NCBI RefSeq assembly: GCF_024220175.1
Contig: NZ_CP098502.1
Span: 2,914,001-2,978,000 of the forward strand
Direction: 5' to 3'
DNA from: Paraconexibacter antarcticus
GTDB taxonomy: Bacteria > Actinomycetota > Thermoleophilia > Solirubrobacterales > Solirubrobacteraceae
DNA: 64,000 nucleotides
The notes below the pieces were generated by a model, which saw only the letters and a list, made by a program, of their open reading frames with translations, searched no databases and was not told the origin of the DNA. Shown here in pieces: positions 40,620-48,397 of the stretch. Every line of letters starts with the position of its first letter. The first letter of the stretch is position 1. Both the position numbers and the translations under genes were made by a program.

Positions 40620-40897
40620 TGCTCCGGGTCATCGGCCGCCCGGCGGAGACCTGCAGCGGCGGTCGTCCACCTTGGCCGGCGCGCGAAACACCGCGGACGT
40701 CCGATGCGCCGTCGGGCGCCGTCGGCGCCCGTACGACGATGTTCGCGACCACCGGGGGCGGCACCGCCGCGTACGCCGTCCGCGGGGGCGCCTGCGGCAG
40801 GTGTGGGCCAACGCCCACGCCGGGACCGCCCGGGGGGCCGGCGCGCGGCGCGCCGGGCGGCCCGGCGGCGACCGGCGCTCTAGACTCCCTCGCAGCC
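40620..40897. other. Intergenic region between the PilZ gene and efp
   Basis: 278 nt without a convincing gene. It holds a strong GC stem (CCGCCCGG 40826-40833 with CCGGGCGG 40853-40860, with further internal pairing) and the efp -10 box TAGACT at 40881-40886, 11 nt before the ATG. The stem could terminate upstream antisense transcription or shape the efp promoter; nothing shows which. Confidence 0.4.
40881..40886 (+). promoter_or_regulatory. -10 box TAGACT for efp
   Basis: TAGACT ends 11 nt before the ATG at 40898. The same hexamer precedes steA, mutM and pyrG in this window. Confidence 0.5.
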
Positions 40898-41458
40898 ATG
40901 ATCAGCACGAACCAGCTCAAGAACGGCAACCACATCGAGGTTGACGGGACGATCTTCAAGGTCGTCGAGTTCCAGCACGTCAAGCCCGGCAAGGGCCCGG
41001 CCTTCGTGCGGACGAAGCTGCGGCGCACGAAGGACGGCAACGTCATCGACAAGACCTTCCGCGCGGGGGAGAAGTTCCGCTCGGTCCGCACCGAGGCCCG
41101 CAAGATGACCTTCCTCTACGGCGACGGCACCGACGCGCACTTCATGGACGCCGAGACGTTCGAGCAGACCGCGATCCCCGAGACCGCGCTCGCCGACAAG
41201 CTCCGGTGGACGAAGCCGAACGAGACCGTCGACCTGCTGTTCATCGACGGGGAGCCCGCCGACATCCAGCTCGCCTCTTCGGTCGAGCTCGAGATCACCC
41301 ACACCGAGCCCGGGGTCCGCGGCGACACCGCCTCGGGGGGTGGCAACAAGCCCGCCACCCTCGAGACCGGTGCGGAGATCCAGGTGCCGCTGTTCGTCAA
41401 CGTCGGGGACCGCGTGAAGGTCCAGACGGAGACCGGCCAGTACATGTCGAGGGTCTGA
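40898..41458 (+). CDS. efp: Translation elongation factor P
   Basis: EF-P relieves ribosome stalling at polyproline. The 186-residue protein is complete, with the KOW-like domain I (ISTNQLKNGNHIEVDG). The loop KPGKGPAFVRTKLRR has a lysine at the modification position. Domains II and III end with QVPLFVNVGDRVKVQTETG. No EF-P modification enzyme gene is nearby. It leads the efp-nusB-xseB-prenyl synthase run, with 10 nt to nusB. Confidence 0.96.
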   Translation: MISTNQLKNGNHIEVDGTIFKVVEFQHVKPGKGPAFVRTKLRRTKDGNVIDKTFRAGEKFRSVRTEARKMTFLYGDGTDAHFMDAETFEQTAIPETALADKLRWTKPNETVDLLFIDGEPADIQLASSVELEITHTEPGVRGDTASGGGNKPATLETGAEIQVPLFVNVGDRVKVQTETGQYMSRV

Positions 41459-41468
41459 GCACCACCTC

Positions 41469-41945
41469 TTGCCCCGCCGCAGCGACCAGCGCCGCGCCGC
41501 CGTCTTCGCGCTCTACCAGCACGACCTCACGAAGCGCGAGCTCGACGACCTCTTCGAGCCGTCCGCGTCGACGTTCACCCGCGCCCTGGCCTACGCCACC
41601 CAGGACTACGCCGAGGATCTCGACGCGCTCATCGAGCGCTACGCCAAGGGCTGGACGCTCGACCGCATCGCCCCGCTCGAGAAGGCGATCATGCGCGTCG
41701 CGCTGCTCGAGATGCTGCACCCCGACGCGGCCCCGGCCGACGCGCCGATCCCCGCCGAGGGCGCGATCGACGAGGCCGTCGAGACCGCCAAGGAGTTCTG
41801 CGGCAGCGAGGCGCCCGGCTTCGTCAACGGCATCCTCGCCGCGGTGCTCCGCGGTCGGGGGCAGGGGACATCCGCGCCCGGAGGCCCGGATGTCCTCGGC
41901 GCGAACTCGCCCGCGGCTCCGTCGCGCGGCCCGGAGGCGCCGTGA
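41469..41945 (+). CDS. nusB: Transcription antitermination factor NusB
   Basis: The 158-residue protein starts at TTG 41469. Helical NusB core: RRAAVFALYQHDLTKRELDD, WTLDRIAPLEKAIMRVALLEM, AIDEAVETAKEFCG and FVNGILAAVLR. Residues after about 128 form a Gly/Pro/Ser-rich tail encoded by a segment with a perfect 9-bp inverted repeat (41866-41895). The tail is not part of the normal fold. It overlaps the next gene by 4 nt. Confidence 0.92.
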   Translation: MPRRSDQRRAAVFALYQHDLTKRELDDLFEPSASTFTRALAYATQDYAEDLDALIERYAKGWTLDRIAPLEKAIMRVALLEMLHPDAAPADAPIPAEGAIDEAVETAKEFCGSEAPGFVNGILAAVLRGRGQGTSAPGGPDVLGANSPAAPSRGPEAP

Positions 41946-42178
41946 GCGACGCCCCGCTGCCGCCCGCCGATCAGCGCGACACGGCCGCCCTCGAGCGCCT
42001 CGTCGCACATCTGGAGGACGTCGCCGCCCGCCTGCGCGCCGGCGACCTCGAGCCGGAGGCCGCCGCGAAGCTCGTCGACGACTGCGCGCAGGTCGCCTCC
42101 AACGCGAGCGCGGAGCTCGAGCGGCTCGCCCGCGTCGCCGCCTCCGAGCCGCTCCCCGGCCAGGACCAGCTGCTGTGA
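41942..42178 (+). CDS. xseB: Probable exodeoxyribonuclease VII small subunit
   Basis: The 78-residue helical protein with LERLVAHLEDVAARLRAGDLEPEAAAKLVDDCAQ follows the XseB pattern: a helix, Gly-Asp-Leu turn, and second helix. The match is weaker than usual; the typical Leu-Tyr-Glu-Glu segment is changed. The large subunit gene xseA is not in the window. It overlaps nusB and the prenyl synthase gene by 4 nt each, so it is in the same operon. Confidence 0.55.
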   Translation: MSDAPLPPADQRDTAALERLVAHLEDVAARLRAGDLEPEAAAKLVDDCAQVASNASAELERLARVAASEPLPGQDQLL

Positions 42179-43086
42179 GCACCGCCGGCCGTGCGGTGAC
42201 GGGCGTGTACCCCGAGGCGCTCCGCGAGCGGGTCGACGCCTACCTCGCCGAGCTCCGCTTCCCGTCGGTCGCGCCCGAGACGGCCGGGCTCGAGGAGGCG
42301 ATGCGCTACAGCCTGCTCGCGGGCGGCAAGCGGATCCGGCCCGTCCTCGCCCTCGCGACCCAGCAGGCGATCGGCGGCGACCCGGAGACGGTGCTCCCGC
42401 TCGCCGCGGCGATCGAGCTCATCCACACGTACTCGCTCATCCACGACGACCTGCCGGCGATGGACGACGACGACCTGCGCCGCGGCCGCCCGACCTGCCA
42501 CGTGAAGTTCGGGGAGGACGTCGCGATCCTCGCGGGCGACGCGCTCTACGCCGAGGCGCTGCGCCTCCTGCTCACCGCGCAGGCCGGCCCGCCCGCCGGG
42601 ATCCTCGCCGCCGCGCGCGAGCTGACGGCCGCGACCGGCGTCGACGGCATGGTCGGCGGGCAGTATCTCGACGTCGCGGGCGTCGCGCCCGACGACGCGG
42701 GTGGGCTGCGGACCGTGCACGCCCTGAAGACGGGTCGCCTGATCGGGGCGTCGATCGCCTGCGTATTACTCCTCGACGGCATGACCGGCCCTTCCATCAC
42801 CGCCTTCCGCAGCTTCGCGGACGAACTCGGCATCCTCTTCCAGATCGTCGACGACATCCTCGACGTCACGTCGACCGCGGACGCCATGGGCAAGCCCCAG
42901 GGCAGCGACGAGCGGCAGGGCAAGCGGACCTACGTCAGCGAGTACGGTCTGGAGGGGGCCCAGCGGCTCGCCGCCGAGTGCCACGGCCGGGCGCACGCGG
43001 CCCTCGCCGCCACCGGCCCCGAGCGCGCCGCCCACCTCGCCGAGCTCGAGCAGATCACCGACTTCATCTTCACGCGGACGTCCTAG
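42175..43086 (+). CDS. ispA: Polyprenyl synthetase (farnesyl/geranylgeranyl diphosphate synthase type)
   Basis: Condenses isopentenyl diphosphate with allylic diphosphates. The 303-residue protein has GGKRIRPVLALAT, the first aspartate motif IHDDLPAMDDDDLRRG (with the two-residue insertion typical of bacterial FPP synthases), and the second, IVDDILDVT. LKTGRLIGASI lies between. The start GTG 42175 overlaps the previous stop by 4 nt. Chain length cannot be fixed from sequence. It is followed by dxs after 36 nt, forming a MEP-pathway pair. Confidence 0.9.
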   Translation: MSTAGRAVTGVYPEALRERVDAYLAELRFPSVAPETAGLEEAMRYSLLAGGKRIRPVLALATQQAIGGDPETVLPLAAAIELIHTYSLIHDDLPAMDDDDLRRGRPTCHVKFGEDVAILAGDALYAEALRLLLTAQAGPPAGILAAARELTAATGVDGMVGGQYLDVAGVAPDDAGGLRTVHALKTGRLIGASIACVLLLDGMTGPSITAFRSFADELGILFQIVDDILDVTSTADAMGKPQGSDERQGKRTYVSEYGLEGAQRLAAECHGRAHAALAATGPERAAHLAELEQITDFIFTRTS

Positions 43087-43122
43087 GACGATGACCACGA
43101 CCTCCCGCCCGACGAGCACCTC

Positions 43123-45108
43123 ATGACACGCATCCTCGACCGCATCGACCGCCCCCAGGACCTCCACGGCCTCACCGACGAGGAGCTCGTCCAGGTCTCC
43201 CAGGAGGTCCGCGAGCACATCATCGACACGGTCGGCGAGATCGGCGGCCACTTTGGCGCGAACCTCGGCACGTGCGAGATCGCCGTCGCGCTGCACTCGC
43301 TGCTCGACTCGCCGCGGGACAAGATCCTCTGGGACGTCGGGCACCAGGCGTACCCGCACAAGGTCCTCACCGGCCGCCGCGACCAGCTCGCGACGATCCG
43401 CAAGTACGAGGGCCTCGCGCCGTTCTGCGCGATCACCGAGTCCGAGCACGACATCATGGGCGCGGGCCATGCCTCGACGTCGATCGGCTACGCCGTCGGC
43501 CTCAAGGAGGGGATGCGGCTGAAGGGCGACATCGACGAGGGCCAGGTCGTGGCGGTCATCGGCGACGGCTCGATGACCGGCGGCGTCGCCTTCGAGGCGA
43601 TCTCCCAGGCCGGCGGGATGGGCACGCCGATCGTCGTCATCCTCAACGACAACGGGATGTCGATCTCCCCGAACGTGGGGGCGCTCAGCGGCTACTTCAA
43701 CCGCGTCCGGCTGAACCCGAAGCTCTGGCACGCCCGCGACACCGTCGAGCACCGCCTCGTCGAGCTGCCGCGGATCGGCAAGGCGGTCGAGCGGCTCGGT
43801 CCGCAGCTGAAGGAGTCGATCAAGTCCTTCTGGGCCCCCGGCCTGTGGTGGGAGGAGCTCGACTGGGCGTACATGGGCGTCGTCGACGGCCACGACGTCC
43901 ACGCGCTCCGCGCCGCGCTGCGCCAGGCCTTCAAGGCCGAGCGTCCCGTCGTCGTCCACGTCGCGACGGTCAAGGGCAAGGGCTTCGCGCCCGCCGAGGA
44001 CGGCGGGCTGGAGGGTCAGGAGACCTGGCACGCCGCCAAGCCGAAGTCGATCTCGGGCGGCGTCCCCGTCAAGGCCGTCCCGGCGCCCGCCGGCGCCGCG
44101 CCCGCAGCCCCGCAGTACACGAAGGTCTTCGGGGACGCGCTCGTCGCCGAGGTCCGCCGCGACCGTCGCGTCGCGGGCATCACCGCCGCGATGAACTCCG
44201 GCACCGGGCTGAACATCCTCCAGAAGGCCGAGCCCGAGCACTACTTCGACGTCGGCATCGCCGAGCAGCAGGGGATCCTCTTCGCCGCCGGCCTCGCGCT
44301 CGAGGGCCGCAAGCCGGTCGCCGCGATCTACTCGACGTTCCTGCAGCGCGCGTACGACCAGATCGTCCACGACGTCTGCCTGCAGAAGCTCAACGTCGTG
44401 TTCGCGATGGACCGCGCCGGCCTCGTCGGCGACGACGGCCCGACGCACCACGGCGTCTTCGACATCGCCTACCTGCGGTCGCTGCCGCACATCGTCTGCG
44501 CGGCCCCGCGCGACGAGCCGATGCTCCAGCGGATGCTCCGCACGGCGCTGCTGCAGGACGAGGCCCCGTTCGCGCTGCGGTACCCGCGCGGTGAAGGTCC
44601 CGGCTCCCCGCTGCTGACGCCGGACGCGATCACGCCGGTGGAGATCGGGCAGGGCGAGGTGCTCGCCGAGGGCGACGGCCGCGTCGCGCTCGTCGGCTAC
44701 GGCTCCGGCGTCCATAAGGCCCTGGAGGCCGCGGCGCTGCTCGCCGGCGCCGGGATCGTCGCGACCGTCGCCGATGCCCGCTTCGCGAAGCCGATCGACG
44801 TGGACCTCATGGCCCGCCTCAGCGCCGACCACGAGCTCGTCGTGACCCTCGAGGAGGGCGTGCTGCAGGGCGGCTTCGGCTCCGCCGTGTGGGAGGCGCT
44901 CAACGAGGCCGGCCTCGACGGCGCCTCCGGCGGCCCCGCCACGGCACGGCTGCTGCGCGTCGGGATGCCGGACCGGTACGTCACGCACGGCAAGCCCGCG
45001 TTGCTGCACGAGGAGGTCGGGTTCACCGGCCGGGCCGTCGCGCGCCGCGTCGCCGAGGTCCTCCGCGTGGACCTGTCCGACGTCCTCGCCGCCGAGCTCT
45101 CCTCGTAG
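43123..45108 (+). CDS. dxs: 1-deoxy-D-xylulose-5-phosphate synthase
   Basis: First enzyme of the MEP isoprenoid pathway; condenses pyruvate and glyceraldehyde 3-phosphate with thiamine diphosphate. The full-length 661-residue protein has ILWDVGHQAYPHKVLTGRR, GDGSMTGGVAFEA (ThDP/Mg motif) and LNDNGMSISPNVGAL. The transketolase pyrimidine domain has DVGIAEQQGILFAAGLA and FAMDRAGLVGDDGPTHHGVFD. The presence of dxs shows that the cell makes isoprenoids by the MEP route. Confidence 0.96.
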   Translation: MTRILDRIDRPQDLHGLTDEELVQVSQEVREHIIDTVGEIGGHFGANLGTCEIAVALHSLLDSPRDKILWDVGHQAYPHKVLTGRRDQLATIRKYEGLAPFCAITESEHDIMGAGHASTSIGYAVGLKEGMRLKGDIDEGQVVAVIGDGSMTGGVAFEAISQAGGMGTPIVVILNDNGMSISPNVGALSGYFNRVRLNPKLWHARDTVEHRLVELPRIGKAVERLGPQLKESIKSFWAPGLWWEELDWAYMGVVDGHDVHALRAALRQAFKAERPVVVHVATVKGKGFAPAEDGGLEGQETWHAAKPKSISGGVPVKAVPAPAGAAPAAPQYTKVFGDALVAEVRRDRRVAGITAAMNSGTGLNILQKAEPEHYFDVGIAEQQGILFAAGLALEGRKPVAAIYSTFLQRAYDQIVHDVCLQKLNVVFAMDRAGLVGDDGPTHHGVFDIAYLRSLPHIVCAAPRDEPMLQRMLRTALLQDEAPFALRYPRGEGPGSPLLTPDAITPVEIGQGEVLAEGDGRVALVGYGSGVHKALEAAALLAGAGIVATVADARFAKPIDVDLMARLSADHELVVTLEEGVLQGGFGSAVWEALNEAGLDGASGGPATARLLRVGMPDRYVTHGKPALLHEEVGFTGRAVARRVAEVLRVDLSDVLAAELSS

Positions 45109-45182
45109 GCCCGCTGCACCCGCAGATCCTGGCCCTCCTCGAGGAGGACCCGGGGGAGGCCGAGCCGACCGAGCTCGTCGCG

Positions 45183-46016
45183 ATGCGGGGCGCCTACAAG
45201 GCGATCGCGGAGCGCCTCGGCGGGGTACCGGCCCACGTCAGGGAGGCGATCGACGAGCGCGTCGGGGAGGCGGACGTGCGCGTCTACCGGCCCGACCCCG
45301 AGGCGGACGGCTCCGCCGGCATCATCGTCTACGTCCACGGCGGCGGCTGGCGGCTCGGCGACCTGGATGACTTCGACCGGATCGGCCGGGCGCTCTGCGC
45401 CGCCTCCGGTCACCACGTCGCGAGCGTGGGGTACCGCCTCGCGCCCGAGCACCCCTTCCCGGCGGCCCGCGACGACGTCCTCGGCGCGGTCGACTGGGCG
45501 ACGTCGGCGGGCGCCGCCGCGTACGGGTGGGACCCGGGCCGCGTCGTCCTCTGCGGCGACAGCGCCGGGGGCCAGCTCGCCGCCGTCGCCGCCCGGCATC
45601 GGCGCGGGCCGGCGCTGCGCGCGCAGGTGCTCGCCTACCCGGCGCTCGACGCGACGCTGTCGGCCGACTCCTACACGCGCCTGGACGGCAGCCCCATGCT
45701 GACGGCGCAGGTCATGCGCGACTGCTGGGCCGACTACGCGGCGGGCCACGACCCGGCCGACCCTGATCTGTCGCCCGGCCTCGCCGAGGACCAGGACGGC
45801 CTGCCGCCGGCGCTCGTCGTCGTGGCGTCGCACGACGTCCTGCGCGACGACGGGACGCGCTACGCCGAGCGCCTGCGGGCCGCCGGGATCCCCGTCGTCG
45901 TCCGCGACGTCGACGGGCACCCGCACGGCTTCCTGCGCTGGGCGGGCGCGGTGGACGCCGCCGGCGAGACGCTCGCGGCGATGGGTCAGTACGCCGCGGC
46001 GGCGCTCGGGCGCTGA
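45183..46016 (+). CDS. Alpha/beta hydrolase, hormone-sensitive lipase family
   Basis: Carboxylesterase-type protein with YVHGGGWRLGDLDDFDR (oxyanion hole), VLCGDSAGGQLAAV (catalytic Ser), PPALVVVASHDVLRDDG (Asp) and DGHPHGFLRW (His). ATG 45183 gives 277 residues. Family-like sequence (PLHPQILALLEEDPG) continues upstream to about 45114, where only a CTG is in frame after the dxs stop. The true start may therefore be a non-standard codon. It probably acts on small esters; the substrate is unknown. It is followed by a strong bidirectional terminator. Confidence 0.82.
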   Translation: MRGAYKAIAERLGGVPAHVREAIDERVGEADVRVYRPDPEADGSAGIIVYVHGGGWRLGDLDDFDRIGRALCAASGHHVASVGYRLAPEHPFPAARDDVLGAVDWATSAGAAAYGWDPGRVVLCGDSAGGQLAAVAARHRRGPALRAQVLAYPALDATLSADSYTRLDGSPMLTAQVMRDCWADYAAGHDPADPDLSPGLAEDQDGLPPALVVVASHDVLRDDGTRYAERLRAAGIPVVVRDVDGHPHGFLRWAGAVDAAGETLAAMGQYAAAALGR

Positions 46017-46096
46017 CGCGGACCGGGGGCCGCGGGGCCGCGGGGCCGCGGCGCCGTGGGCGGTGCGCCGGGCCGGGCCGGGCGGGTCGCGCAAAT

Positions 46097-46128
46097 GAAA
46101 CGGCCCGCCGGGGAAGGCGGGCCGTTTC
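46097..46128. terminator. Bidirectional hairpin terminator
   Basis: Perfect 13-bp arms GAAACGGCCCGCC (46097-46109) and GGCGGGCCGTTTC (46116-46128) with a 6-nt loop. It stands between convergent genes, with A-rich and T-containing edges on the two sides. Upstream (46029-46054) the unit GGGCCGCG is repeated three times. This is the clearest intrinsic terminator in the window. Confidence 0.85.
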
Positions 46129-46193
46129 GGGGGAGGAGAGGTACTGCTATTCGGGGTACGTCATATGGAGCACTGAGGGAAGTTCGGGTCCGG

Positions 46194-46553
46194 CTAGGCG
46201 CGCAGGCTGTAGCGCGTCGTGAGGTTGCCGGCGAGCTGCAGGAGCCCGATCGCGGCGAGCACGAGGCCGGCCTGGCGGTCACCGTCGCCGGCGACGAGCG
46301 CCGCGGTGAAGGTGACGGCGAGGACGGTCGCCCAGTCCGCGGCGTGAAGCGCGGAGACCGGGACCGGGAGGAGGCCACGCTCGTCGGGCTGCTCGACGAG
46401 CGCGACGCCGACGGTGACGGCGCCGAGGACGATCGCCATGACGGTGGCGGGCGCCTCGAAGCCCGCGAGGAACGGGACGACCATCGTCAGCAGCCCGGTG
46501 ATGAGACGGAGGGCGGCGTGGACGGGAAAGGGGATGAGGCGGAGCGCGGTCAT
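46194..46553 (-). CDS. Small four-helix membrane protein, unknown function
   Basis: The 119-residue protein has about four hydrophobic segments: LITGLLTMVVPFLAGF, ATVMAIVLGAVTVGVALV, WATVLAVTFTAALVAG and AGLVLAAIGLLQLAGNL. Short polar loops separate them. I do not recognise the family. It lies between a terminator and the divergent tlyA gene, alone on its strand. Confidence 0.6.
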   Translation of the reverse strand: MTALRLIPFPVHAALRLITGLLTMVVPFLAGFEAPATVMAIVLGAVTVGVALVEQPDERGLLPVPVSALHAADWATVLAVTFTAALVAGDGDRQAGLVLAAIGLLQLAGNLTTRYSLRA

Positions 46554-46623
46554 CGGGCTATGGAGTGTGGTGGTTGCGCGCGCAATGAGGTGTGACGTCC
46601 ATCACACGGGGCAGGCGGCCGCT

Positions 46624-46629
46624 ATGGTC
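46624..46629 (+). promoter_or_regulatory. -10 box TATGGT for tlyA
   Basis: TATGGT ends 8 nt before the ATG at 46638, giving a leaderless or one-base-leader mRNA. Confidence 0.45.
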
Positions 46630-46637
46630 ACGCCGCG

Positions 46638-47432
46638 ATGCCCAAGGTCCGCCTGGACACCCTGCTGGCCCAGCGCGGGCTCTTCGAGTCGCGGACGCGC
46701 GCGGCCGCGTCGGTCATGGCGGGCGAGGTCCGGCTGGGGACCGGCGGCGAGCGGGCGCAGAAGCCCGGCCAGATGGTCGCCGAGGACGCCGTCGTCTCCG
46801 TCGACGCCGCGCCGCGTCACGTCTCCCGCGGGGGGACGAAGCTCGCGAACGCCCTCGACGCGCTGGGCGTGCCGGTGACCGGCCGTCGTGCCCTCGACGT
46901 CGGCGCCTCGACCGGTGGCTTCACCGATCATCTGCTCCAGGAGGGCGCCGTCCACGTCATCGCGCTCGACGTCGCCTACGGCGAGCTGAGCTGGAAGCTG
47001 CGCTCCGACGATCGCGTGACGGTGATGGAACGCTGCAACGCCCGTGCCGTGGAGCCCGCGATGCTCCCGTACGCTCCGGATCTCGTGGTCGCCGACGTCT
47101 CCTTCATCTCGCTGGCCAAGGTCCTGCCGGCGGTGCTCGCCTGCGCCGCGCCCGAGTACGACGCGCTCGTCATGGTCAAGCCGCAGTTCGAGGTCGGACG
47201 GGACCGGGTCGGCAAGGGCGGCGTCGTCCGTGACCCGGAGCTCCGCCGCGAGGCCGTCGCGTCCGTTGCGGCGAGCGCCATCGCCGCCGGCGCCGCCGTC
47301 TGCGGGGCCGCGCCGTCGGGCCTGCCGGGGCCCAAGGGCAACCACGAGACCTTCCTGTGGCTCGCCGAGGCGGGACGCGCGGGGGCGTGGGACGACGTCC
47401 CGGCCGCGCTTGCCGCGGTGGACGGCATCTGA
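46638..47432 (+). CDS. tlyA: TlyA family rRNA 2'-O-methyltransferase
   Basis: In mycobacteria TlyA methylates C1409 of 16S and C1920 of 23S rRNA and affects capreomycin sensitivity. The 264-residue protein has an N-terminal S4 domain (RLDTLLAQRGLFESRTRAA). The FtsJ-type methyltransferase domain contains ALDVGASTGGFTDHLLQEGA (SAM site) and VVADVSFISLAKVLP. It starts the tlyA-nadK-recN-steA-steB run, the same order as in Mycobacterium tuberculosis. The stop overlaps the nadK start by 1 nt. Confidence 0.94.
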   Translation: MPKVRLDTLLAQRGLFESRTRAAASVMAGEVRLGTGGERAQKPGQMVAEDAVVSVDAAPRHVSRGGTKLANALDALGVPVTGRRALDVGASTGGFTDHLLQEGAVHVIALDVAYGELSWKLRSDDRVTVMERCNARAVEPAMLPYAPDLVVADVSFISLAKVLPAVLACAAPEYDALVMVKPQFEVGRDRVGKGGVVRDPELRREAVASVAASAIAAGAAVCGAAPSGLPGPKGNHETFLWLAEAGRAGAWDDVPAALAAVDGI

Positions 47433-48316
47433 TGTCCCAACACCGCACCCCGCCGCACTCCCGGGCCCCCGCGCGGACGGTTTCCGTCCTCACCCATCAG
47501 CGCCCCGGGCAGACCGAGGCGGCGCTCGGGACGCTCCGCGCGGCGGCCGAGGCCGCGGGCGTCACGCTCCGCTTCGACGTCGAGGAGACCGCGAAGCACC
47601 ACCTCGTCGCCGACGCGGTGCTGACCCCCGACGCGCCCCTCAGCGACGACGTCGAGCTGTGCGTCGTCCTCGGCGGCGACGGCACCATCCTGCGCGCCCT
47701 GCGCCGCTACGCCGGGACGAGCGTGCCGGTCTTCGCGGTGAACTTCGGCGAGGTCGGGTTCCTCGCGACGATCGACCCGGACGAGGTCCTCGACGGCTTC
47801 ACGCGCGCGTTCTCGGGCGATTTCGAGGTTCTGACGCTCCCCGCGATCGCCCTCGAGCTGCCGGGCGGCGTCCAGGCGGCGATCAACGACGTGTCGATCC
47901 ACCGCAAGGTCGGCGAGCGCGTCGCGCGGCTGGCCTACGGCGTCGACGGCGAGGAGGTCGGGAGCGTCCGCTGCGACGGGCTCGTCATCTCCACCCCGGC
48001 CGGCTCGACGGGCTACAACCTCGCCAACGGCGGGCCGGTCCTGGCCTGGGGCGTGGAGGGGTACGTCGTCTCGTTCATCGCGCCGCACTCGCTGACGGCG
48101 CGCGCCCTCGTCGTCGCCCCGGACGACGAGCTCGTCATCCACAACCGCGGGCGCGACACCGTCGACGTCTCGGTCGACGGCCGGCCGGTCGCCGAGCTCG
48201 GCCCCGGGGAGCACATCGCCGCCCGCTTCGTGCGCGAGGCCGCGGACCTCGCCCAGGTGCCCGGATCCTCGTTCTACCGGCGCATCCGCGAGAAGTTCGG
48301 GCGCCTCGCGTCGTAA
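47432..48316 (+). CDS. nadK: NAD kinase
   Basis: Phosphorylates NAD to NADP. The 294-residue protein has VVLGGDGTILRALRRYAG (the GGDG motif), VNFGEVGFLATI and AINDVSIHRK. The glycine-rich VISTPAGSTGYNLANGGP precedes VSFIAPHSLTARALVV. ATG 47432 overlaps the tlyA stop by one base, and upstream in-frame codons inside tlyA are rejected. Confidence 0.95.
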   Translation: MSQHRTPPHSRAPARTVSVLTHQRPGQTEAALGTLRAAAEAAGVTLRFDVEETAKHHLVADAVLTPDAPLSDDVELCVVLGGDGTILRALRRYAGTSVPVFAVNFGEVGFLATIDPDEVLDGFTRAFSGDFEVLTLPAIALELPGGVQAAINDVSIHRKVGERVARLAYGVDGEEVGSVRCDGLVISTPAGSTGYNLANGGPVLAWGVEGYVVSFIAPHSLTARALVVAPDDELVIHNRGRDTVDVSVDGRPVAELGPGEHIAARFVREAADLAQVPGSSFYRRIREKFGRLAS

Positions 48317-48397
48317 GCCGCGCGATTCGTGCCGGAAGTGCGCCGGAACGCGCACGACGCGGCCCGGTCCATCCGTCACGGCCGGTACAACGGAGCG

